Part shown: positions 56,316-64,000 of the stretch, one piece after another
Numbering within the stretch: position 1 is the stretch's first letter
How the letters are laid out: every line of letters starts with the position of its first letter
NCBI GenBank assembly: GCA_947683625.1
Contig: CANTUR010000660.1
Span: forward strand, 62,001-126,000
Direction of reading: 5' to 3'
Source of the DNA: Mallotus nudiflorus
Taxonomy: Eukaryota > Streptophyta > Magnoliopsida > Malpighiales > Euphorbiaceae
Length of the DNA: 64,000 nucleotides
Notes under the pieces: model-generated
Databases searched by the model: none
The model's input: the letters and a program-made list of their open reading frames with translations, nothing else
Told to the model about the DNA's origin: nothing
Made by a program: the position numbers and the translations under genes

Positions 56316-56420
56316 GTAAAGGGGCAGTGTCTCTAGTGGGGTCCAAAGGGCAGCGCCCTAAGTGAGGTCTAGGGGGCAATACCCTTTTACAAGGGTTCTA
56401 GGGCTGCATCCCTAAAGGCA
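56316..56420. repeat. Repeated GGGCAGYGCCCT-type small palindromes in the copia leader
   Basis: Four variants at intervals of about 25-35 bp: GGGGCAGTGTCTC, AGGGCAGCGCCCT, GGGGGCAATACCC, AGGGCTGCATCCCT. Each is, or nearly is, self-complementary. They are markedly GC-rich for this window. Confidence 0.65.
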
Positions 56421-56932
56421 AACAATTTACCTTAAATCTTTGAATGAGTTGCTACCAAAACCCTAAAACAACACTAATTTTGATAATCAAATTACTGTCT
56501 GATTGATCTGTTCAAAACATATCATTTTTATGTTTAACATTCAAACAGCCGCAACCGTTAACCCTTATTTACTTATAAATCATATTATAGAATAATTAAT
56601 CTATTCCAAATAGATTTATTCTATATAATTTATTTGATACTTAAACATATTGCTCTTGACAAAAATCTATACAATCTAAATATTCATGTTTCAAAATTAA
56701 ACAGAAATCAAATTTGTTGTTCAAATAGAATCCTTATTTTGATTTCTTAAAACAGTATACATAACATAGAAAACCATAATTATATTCACTATTTAATCAT
56801 ATTAAATGATTATAAACATTAATCAAATTAATGTTTAATATTATTTTCATACAGATTGTAATTAATCGTCACAAAATCAAAACTATTTGGATAAAATTTT
56901 TGAAAACTCCTTTTTAAAAATGAATCACTCAA

Positions 56933-56943
<11 letters not shown>

Positions 56944-56996
<53 letters not shown>
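56944..56996. repeat. (TA)n microsatellite
   Basis: About 53 bp of TA, preceded by a CA run. A short plus-strand frame across it (isoleucine-tyrosine repeats) is an artefact. Confidence 0.95.
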
Positions 56997-57001
<5 letters not shown>

Positions 57002-57028
57002 AAATCAAATTAATTTCATTACAAGTGA

Positions 57029-57039
57029 CTCTGATACCA
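57029..57039 (-). promoter_or_regulatory. Primer-binding site of the 8.75-kb copia element
   Basis: TGGTATCAGAG on the minus strand, a perfect match to the initiator-tRNA-Met type site, next to the LTR end. Confidence 0.92.
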
Positions 57040-57040
57040 T

Positions 57041-58542
57041 TATTGGGTTTTATGACTCTATACGCAGTGGAAAAATAAAATTTGAATCATAAACCCAAAC
57101 CCGGATCCAAGTAATTCTATTAATTGATTAATCTAGGGTTTTCATTTTCTTACCACAAACACAGAAGAGGCAAGAAATCTGGAAGGAAGAGAGGAGGTTC
57201 ACTCTAATGACACCCTACCTTGAGCTTTTAATTCAGCAATTCATATTTGAGATGTCTCTGAAAGAATCCATCCTCCATAAGTGTCCACATGAACAACCCT
57301 TGATTTTGAAAATGAATATTTGTGTGCTAGCACCTTTACTTTATTTCTCACAAATCAAGAAAAAAAAAAGAACTACGTGTTTTATTTCCTAAAAGGAGAG
57401 AAAACAAATTTAGTGACAGAATAATGAAAGTGTATAAAACCCTATAGAATATAACATATTTATAGACATTTAAATTAGGGTTTCACTTACAAACAACCTT
57501 TTGGTAATTTCTCACTTATTCTTATTTTGATTTTATTTAAAATTAAATTAGAAATGATATTCTATTTATTTAAGATAACCTTTACATTAAATAAATAAAT
57601 AAATAAATATTTTACTTATTTATTTCCACATAACTTATTTAGGCTTATTAAACGCATATTTGTTTTGACCTTGCTCAAAGTTTATGACTCTATAGGTTCA
57701 CATGATGTTGGAAGTGGGCCTTAAATCTCTATTTAGGCCTACAAGTCATAAGAAGCCTATAGCAAGACATTATGATTACCCAAGCCATGTGAAATTAATA
57801 ATTTGACATAACCTAATATACAGTGAATATTCTAGTCCCTTTGTCACATGATATCTTAATTGAATATAAGGCATATATTATGTCATTCTTATAGAATTCA
57901 ATTATATAATTTCTTGATTCCAAGTAGGATGAGAATGATAACTCTTTATTAATTTACTTTAGCATGACCATACATTTTTCCTCAGTTTATCTTATCAAGG
58001 GGCCCATAGATAACTTACTCATATTAAATGAGGGATAAATTCCTTTTCAATCACTCACATTCCTTATATAACTCATTTTATACCCTATAACAACCTATTT
58101 TATCATCCAGGTAAATATAATGTAAGATTGTGTCAAAATACAAAATAGTTATCTAGAAATCCATAGTGATTTCAAGGTCAGAGGACTAAGCCAATATTAT
58201 TGTAATGAGAATTACTTATGACAATTATCTATGTAGTATTCTCATAATGGGTCAATCTAGTACTTTATTTCTTAACTAAGTACCTATAAGTTGACTTAAT
58301 ATCTCATATTCATGATTAGTAAAACATAATCATCAATCAATACCATACTAGCCATAATACATTATTATGACTAGGGATAATTCGAATAGAATTCATATTT
58401 AATTTAAGACTTTTATTATTAAGTCATATATTTGATAACCTTAGTAAGAATTGACTATTCAAGTAATTATCATAACATCAAATGATAATGAAAAATGTGT
58501 CTTTATTAAACAAAAATGATAAAGTCAACACATGGTTATACA
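57041..58542 (-). repeat. 5' LTR of the 8.75-kb copia element, tip lost
   Basis: Aligns with 49790-51304 from TATTGGGTTT to TTATACATG. The last ~30 bp of the other LTR (ATTGACC ... ACCAACA) are missing; the Tekay-type LTR starts at 58543. Confidence 0.88.
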
Positions 58543-61467
58543 TGTCATGACTCGGATCCGGGGTCACATGACTGGCACTAGGGAATGGGAAAGCATAAAG
58601 CTACCAAAACCCATAATAAGCCTTAAAAGAAAAATGTAGAATATTTCACTTTAAAACCTTATAATAAAATAATTAAATCATAATGAACATTATTAAACTG
58701 ATTTTTCTCAATTTAATTAAACCATAGCATCACAGTGCATAAAATAAATAAACATCAGTTGTACAAATAGTATCTCAGTACATAAATCTTAATACAAAAT
58801 ATCGAAATTCAAAATATGCAGTTATACAATTCTCTATTGCAGTACACGGATACCAATACAAACACAACTGTATAGATTTATATAAGATAGCCGGTGAAGA
58901 AGCTATTAAGCATAGAGAAGTATGCCTAATAAAAGACTCCCAAAATCCTAAAAGAAATAAATTGAGAAGAGTCAGACCTCATTGAGTAAGCTAATAAAGG
59001 AAATGAATGCGGCTCGAAAATTTCCTTTAAAATAAGTTTTTATGAAAATATAATATATTTATAATTTTTATTCAAATTATTTGATATATATATATATATA
59101 TAAGAAACCCATTGTTTTCAAAAGGAAGGAAATAAATATTTAAATACTTTTTAAAACATTTCAATATAAAAACTAGGTAGAATCCGAGTCCTCAATTTTA
59201 ATAGTTATATGGCTCACTTATATCCAAGATTATCGAATCCTGAGAGCAAAGCATCACCAAGATGCACAGTCGCAGTTACATCACATAATCCAATATCACT
59301 GATGATGTCCGAGAGTAAAGTATCACTAGACCTTTGGCCTCAGTATTTATTAAATAATCAAATATTATTTTATTGGTGGTGTCCAAGAGCAAAATATCAC
59401 AAGACCTTCGACCCTAGTATATAATTAATATAATCCATTTTGTCGGTGCGCACACAATCCTAATGAAACTCATCAGGTAGCCCTTTCTACCGTAGTTTAT
59501 ATACAATAAAAAGAAAAATAAATATAACAAGGAAAATTATAGTAATTAAAAATAAAATAAATCAACTATAAATTAAATCATGCAACATTATTTAAGGAAT
59601 ACCAACTAGAATCTCGTAAAATTAAATTCATTAGAATTTAATATGTTTTAACTCAAAAACCTGACATACAATTCAAATATTAACTTACGAGATGAAGGCG
59701 CTCCTCTGATACATCATGTTCGACCTCAATTGATAGATGCGACTGGAGGGGTGGCTAAAAGACAGAAAATGAAATGACAATCAGAAAACAGAAACCCTAA
59801 CTTCTAGAATTTCTAAGGAAGAATAGACTCAGAATTCAAAAAAAATAGGATTGACCCAATATCATGTTTTATGAGAAATCTACCAAAAATTCAGCAGAGT
59901 CTCCTCTGTAAAATAGACATCCTTCTACCAAAGTAAAGCCAATCCTATAAGTAAACACACTTCTAAATTAACATAAACTCAACATCTCGGGTTGGGACCT
60001 CGAACTACTCAAATCTCCAATTGAGGTTCATAATCTACCAAAAATAAATAATTTAATAATAAATATTTAAAATCATTAAAAATCCATAAGATACTCAAAA
60101 TGCCACAATTGAATTTATTTAAAAAATAAAACATTAAAACTAATTATTTTTCAAAATTAGATAATAAAATCCCAATAAGTTATATAATATTAATAAAATC
60201 CAATTTTACAATTAGTCATCATAAAATAGTCAAATTCACATTTAATTATTTAAATAGCTTAAATATATTATAAAACTAATTAGAAACCAATTTAATCACA
60301 AAATAATAAATAATTTAATATTTGAATATAATTTTCAAAAATTAGAATTAATTAGTTAAAAATAGTAATTAATTTATAAAAATTATTCTAATACTCTATA
60401 AAATTCTAAAATCATTTAAAATATAATTTAACTATATTTTCAACCAAATTACATATTACCCCAAAATTCCAATATTCACATAAACATAATAATTCCTCAA
60501 AAATAATATAAATTTACTAAAAAATAATTTTATTAACACAAAAATTACTAATTTAATATACTAATCACTAATTACGCAGATTTCCAACCAAAATAATTAA
60601 TTAATATAATTAACAAAAATTACAAGTTATATTATTAAAATATTCAAAAATACCCATAATTAAAATTAATTAAAATAATTTAAAATCAACTGAGTACATA
60701 TGTAGATCAACCCACAAAATCAACCAAATATTAAAAATAAATTAAGCAAAAATTATATTAATTAACTAAAAATTAAAATACACACAATAACAAATAAACA
60801 ACTAGAAATTAACTAACAATCAGCTAACAATTAACTAACAAACAACAAAGAAATAACCTAGAAATCAACCTCACAACTCAACTAAATTAGCCTAGAACTC
60901 ACCTAAAGTAGAATTCCTAGGATAGGGAGACTGCTGATGTTGTTGATGTTGTTGTCTCTGTTGTTGTTGATGTTGTTGCTACTATTGATGTTGATGTCAT
61001 TGATGTTATTGCTATTAAAACAACAAGAAGAAGAAATAAATAGGCGATGGTGTGTTGCTGGAAGAGAAGGAAGACAATAAAAAGAGGAAAGAAGCAGGCG
61101 GTGGTTATGGCATCTAACATGGGTGGTAGGAGGCTACTAGGTTGATGGCTACGCGAGGAAGGAGACAAGAAAACAGTATGAGAAATAGCCCTAGTTTAAA
61201 ATAATTATATATAACACTAGAAATAATGAAAATTAAAATAAAATAATGCACATGCATGCATAATTACAATAGTATTATTAATAGTTTTAGTATTTTAAAT
61301 AATAAGGTTCCTAAAATAAATGTTTAAATTTGATAACTAGATATAGCAATTCAATAAAATAAAATCAAATAAAAATAATAATATCATATAGAAATAATCA
61401 ATAACACCGAAATTCTTAATATTTAATTATATAAAATAATTTTTTAAAAAAAATTTGGCTTATTATA
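58543..61467 (-). repeat. Tekay/Del-type gypsy LTR (about 2.9 kb)
   Basis: On the minus strand it starts TATAATAAGCC just past a polypurine tract and ends GGATCCGAGTCATGACA, an ending common to Tekay/Del LTRs. It follows an integrase C-terminus on the same strand, so it is a 3' LTR. The interior is AT-rich, with a TTG-rich block at 60930-61040. The minus-strand frame 60917-61168 across that block is low complexity and is not counted as a gene. Confidence 0.7.
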
Positions 61468-61480
61468 GTCTTCCCCCCTT
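61468..61480 (-). promoter_or_regulatory. Polypurine tract of the Tekay-type element
   Basis: AAGGGGGGAAGAC on the minus strand between the end of pol and the LTR start. Confidence 0.8.
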
Positions 61481-62253
61481 ACAGAAATTCAACCTCGAAT
61501 TTCAAAGAAAAGTAAGAAAATACAAGGTCTATTAATGAAAAAAATAGGGATAGGCGACTTGTATCTCGGATTCTATCTCACATATACATTCTTCTGTTGT
61601 GTGGTTACTCCAAAGCACTTTCACCATCAAAATCTCTCAGGAGTGAAGCTGACGAACCTAGCAATCCACAATTACCACTATATACTCCTCGTAAGATAGA
61701 TCTTCACTGAGCTCCACTGCTTGAGGCTAAAGTACATGAGAAGGATCAGGAATGTACTTTCTCAGCATAGATACATGGAACACTAGGTGGACTTGAGATA
61801 ACTCAAGTGGCAACACTAGTCTATAGGCCACTTCTCCAACTTATGACTGTATCTCGAAAGGTCCAATATATCTCGGAGCCAACTTACCCTTCTTACCGAA
61901 CCTCATTACTTCTTTAATCGGAGATACCTTCAAAAATACCATATCTCCAACTAGAAAGGAAACATCTTTCCTTCTAGGATTAGCATAACTCTTTTGCCTG
62001 CTGAAAGCTATCCTCAACCTCTACTGAATGATAGGAATTTTCTCAGAAGTAATTTGCACTAACTCTAGACTTATCAGCTATTTCTCACCAATTTCCTAAC
62101 ATAAAGGTAATATGCACTTCCTACCATACAACGCTTCATATGGAGCCATTTTAATACTTGCATGATAACTATTGTTATATGAAAATTTAATTAGTGGCAA
62201 GTGGTTATCCTATTGACCTCCAAAATCAATCACACACATTCTGAACATATGTA
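61481..62253 (-). pseudogene. Tekay/Del-type integrase C-terminal part
   Basis: Minus strand: MFRMCVIDFGG near 62250, NHLPLIKFSYNNSYHASIK and MAPYEALYGRKC near 62150, then KSYANPRRKDVSFLVGDMVF near 61980 and LKVSPIKEVMRFGKKGKLAP, RYIGPFEI near 61870 (GPY/F module). It continues YRLVLPLELSQVHLVFHVSM, LRKYIPDPSHVL near 61750 and LSEDLSYEEY, to VKVLWSNHTTEE and EIESEIQVAYPYFF near 61540, the chromodomain-like tail of this lineage. The element is cut off upstream at 62253. Few stops, so it is one of the less decayed relics, but catalytic residues lie outside the fragment. Confidence 0.88.
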
Positions 62254-62689
62254 TATATCATGAATTTATTGAACAAGTTTCTGTGGGATTTATCCCATCA
62301 AGGTAAACCTTAAAAAAGTTTAGAAGGTGTTGGGTTCGTAAGATGGATAATGATAGTAATGATCATGTGGACTCCTTGGCTAAAAAATTTAACATTCAAT
62401 TGGGTATATAGAATCATAAGAACATGCTATTCAATCTTGAATGCAACACTGATTATGCTTGATAGGTAAAGTCTAGTGAGTGAAATTAGGTCTTACATCT
62501 GTACAGAATATAAAATAATAGTTTACTAGTTGCATAATAGTGAAGACCTTTTCCAAAAATTGCATGGCTTCACTAAGGCTATAACGTTCATGTGATTAGC
62601 CTTTATTTCTTCCCCAGCTCATCTCCCCTTTGTCATCTTCCTTACAATTTTTTTTCAGTCAAACCTCTTTTTTTTTCAAGTAGATTCAT
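62254..62689. other. Spacer with a possible RNase H scrap
   Basis: The plus strand near 62330-62400 reads WVRKMDNDSND then HVDSLAKKF, resembling the end of an RVT_3-type RNase H (VR..N..AD.LAK). It is too short to rely on. The rest shows nothing recognisable. Confidence 0.3.
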
Positions 62690-62835
62690 TGATTTTCACC
62701 TACAAGTTTATTGAACTTGTAGGTGAGGATCAGTAAATCTATTGTAGGTTCATTGATCTTTATCTCCAGGTTCATGGACGTTCACTTGTAGGTCCATTAA
62801 TCTTCACCTACAAATTTAGGTTGATTTTTCATTTT
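62690..62835 (+). repeat. TGTAGGTTCATTGATCTT minisatellite, right part
   Basis: About six units of 22-26 bp, same family and strand as 49690-49789. Some units are reversed (CTACAAGTTTATTGAACTTGTAG forms a small palindrome near 62700). A TA microsatellite follows at 62848-62881. Confidence 0.8.
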
Positions 62836-62845
62836 CCATTCACTA

Positions 62846-62847
<2 letters not shown>

Positions 62848-62881
<34 letters not shown>
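62848..62881. repeat. (TA)n microsatellite
   Basis: About 34 bp of TA. Confidence 0.95.
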
Positions 62882-62882
<1 letters not shown>

Positions 62883-63545
62883 CTGTTTATAAATAATTAT
62901 TTTCTCTATTATGGGCTAGTTGTATGGTGCAAGATGACAACATAAGCAAGTGTTATGCTAAGCTAGTATATGGCTCGGATTTCACTTTTAGCGTCCATTT
63001 ATTTGGTTCAATTGCTAGCCATTCATTTGGAGGCTCATCTTATCTCATTAAGTCCTAATGCAAAAGTAGCCTTTGCTTCTTCACTTTCTTATTTCCAACT
63101 TCTTTAGTCCAAGAGACACAAAGATAACCCCTCATCCAAATTCATTTTATCTCATCATCTTCATTTATGTAATATTGTAAGTTTTAATTCAAAACAAATA
63201 TGTTGTTTGATGTTCAATAATTTTTTTATCTTTTTTTTTTATGTATAGTATAGTATAGTACACAAATGGTAACTACCACAATTACTTTTACCCCAACAGC
63301 AATAACTAGAGTAGTTGTCTGCATTACCAATAAGACCTAGAAGAGAATGGACAAGGTGGTATACATGAGAGGACTCAATAACTATGGATGTCTCAAGGCC
63401 CACAATAGTGTATTTTTTTATAGAGAGGAAAGAAGAAGAAGAAGACGCACAAGAAGAAGAAGAAAGAACCACAGAAAAAAAATGTTAATGCAACATGCAT
63501 GTGAAACCTAAAAGGCACACATAGTATCATCTATGATATAATTTG

Positions 63546-63547
<2 letters not shown>
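62882..63547. other. Unassigned sequence
   Basis: No recognised gene. A minus-strand frame at 63239-63472 (serine-rich start from an AGA/GAA-rich tract near 63425-63470) matches no family I know and has no supporting context. I do not call it a gene. Confidence 0.4.
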
Positions 63548-63585
<38 letters not shown>

Positions 63586-63714
63586 CTTATTGAATAGCAT
63601 CGTAGACAAAACTCAGGTAGTGGGAATAGCAAATTAGACAATTTTGCCATTCAAACTGGTAAAATTGGTACTTTACATATAACTTATTGAATTAGCAGAG
63701 TTGTCAGTTTATTT

Positions 63715-63772
<58 letters not shown>

Positions 63773-63907
63773 CTTATTGAATAGCATCGTAGACAAAACT
63801 CAGGTAGTGGGAATAGCAAATTAGACAATTTTGCCATTCAAACTGGTAAAATTGGTACTTTACATATAACTTATTGAATTAGCAGAGTTGTCAGTTTATT
63901 TTATTTT
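63548..63907. repeat. Two exact 137-bp copies, each preceded by (TA)n
   Basis: 63584-63720 and 63771-63907 are identical by eye, starting AACTTATTGAATAGCATCG. TA runs precede each copy (63548-63583 and 63721-63770). The repeat period is 187 bp. The window ends 93 bp later in unassigned AT-rich DNA. Confidence 0.95.
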
Positions 63908-64000
63908 TTATTTTTATTTAATTTTAACAACTCAACCATCCCAATTGACGAAGTTGATAATTTATTTTTTTATTACAACTCTGCCATCGTGGAGTTCTCA

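Larger units (their letters stand above)
55310..57028 (-). other. Long leader of the 8.75-kb copia element
   Basis: 1.7 kb between primer-binding site and gag, long for a copia leader. It holds a TA microsatellite (56944-56996), a G/C-rich repeated hairpin block (56316-56420) and a CT-rich block near 55945-56040 with the repeat TTGGATCTCCATC / TAGATCTCCATC. No protein-coding frame is credible. Confidence 0.6.
49790..58542 (-). mobile_element. Ty1/copia element with ~1.5-kb LTRs (8.75 kb)
   Basis: Minus orientation: 5' LTR 57041-58542 (truncated at its U3 tip), primer-binding site, a long 1.7-kb leader, gag, protease, integrase, RT, RNase H, polypurine tract, 3' LTR 49790-51304. The right target duplication cannot be seen because a Tekay-type LTR starts where the copia LTR breaks off. 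The lineage looks Tork-like from integrase motifs (RSDRGGEYLS, GYPKETKGYYFY), but this is tentative. Confidence 0.9.

Noticed and set aside
56887..57078. Short plus-strand frame with isoleucine-tyrosine repeats
   Set aside because: Translation of a TA microsatellite.
60917..61168. Minus-strand 83-codon frame
   Set aside because: Low-complexity TTG/CAA coding within a gypsy LTR; the Thr/Ser-rich tail is a simple repeat.
63239..63472. Minus-strand 77-codon frame as a possible host exon
   Set aside because: No family recognised, serine run comes from a GAA-rich tract, and there are no splice or promoter features to support it.
1..64000. tRNA, rRNA or other RNA genes
   Set aside because: No cloverleaf with A/B boxes or rRNA similarity was noticed; the TGGTATCA-type matches are primer-binding sites.

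Overview
The window is repeat-rich nuclear DNA of a flowering plant, most likely a eudicot. The base composition is strongly AT-rich. Almost everything recognisable is a plant transposable element: Ty1/copia, Ty3/gypsy of the Tat/Ogre and Tekay/Del types, LINEs, one MULE-like foldback element and a CACTA end. I found no intact host gene, no tRNA or rRNA gene and no CRISPR array. The coding regions are old. Most are broken by stops that replace CAA, CAG, CGA or TGG codons, and by frameshifts. The species cannot be named from the sequence alone.

Layout. 690-3075: a decayed minus-strand copia 5' end (LTR, primer-binding site, gag) with a CACTA terminus beside its LTR. 3751-4455: the RNase H end of a LINE on the minus strand. 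4456-6070: gag start, leader and truncated LTR of a gypsy element on the minus strand. 6287-12500: a plus-strand copy of the same gypsy family in the order pol-LTR-leader-gag, with related short inverted repeats outside both ends. 12716-13864: a MULE-like element with about 180-bp terminal inverted repeats and a perfect 9-bp target duplication.

14860-36474 is the centre of the window, two nested Tat/Ogre-like elements. The outer one (plus strand) keeps its integrase, an antisense plant-mobile-domain (PMD) gene, a 3' minisatellite and an LTR. The inner one, 20723-34602 (minus strand, 13.88 kb), is complete from LTR to LTR. It sits inside that minisatellite between GCATC target duplications. 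Its gag is joined directly to RNase H-integrase, with protease and reverse transcriptase deleted. Between pol and its 3' LTR it carries, in antisense, an intron-containing PMD gene, a second gene resembling the DUF7745 family, and a 117-bp tandem array that is open in one frame for five repeats.

36551-42770 holds poorly defined LTR-like DNA, a copia RT/RNase H relic and a CAA-rich tract. 42771-48800 is a LINE ORF1 (DUF4283 plus zinc knuckle) split by a complete 4.57-kb copia element at 43725-48290 with TSD CTTAT. 49790-58542 is a copia element with 1.5-kb LTRs. Its 5' LTR is cut off by a Tekay/Del-type LTR (58543-61467) that has an integrase fragment behind it. The right end holds a minisatellite also seen at 49690-49789, TA microsatellites and an exact 137-bp duplication.

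The genes here do not form a host pathway. The relationships are those of nested insertions: LINE interrupted by copia, minisatellite of one Tat element interrupted by another, and a copia LTR abutted by a Tekay LTR. The most notable biology is that both Tat-like elements carry antisense PMD genes.
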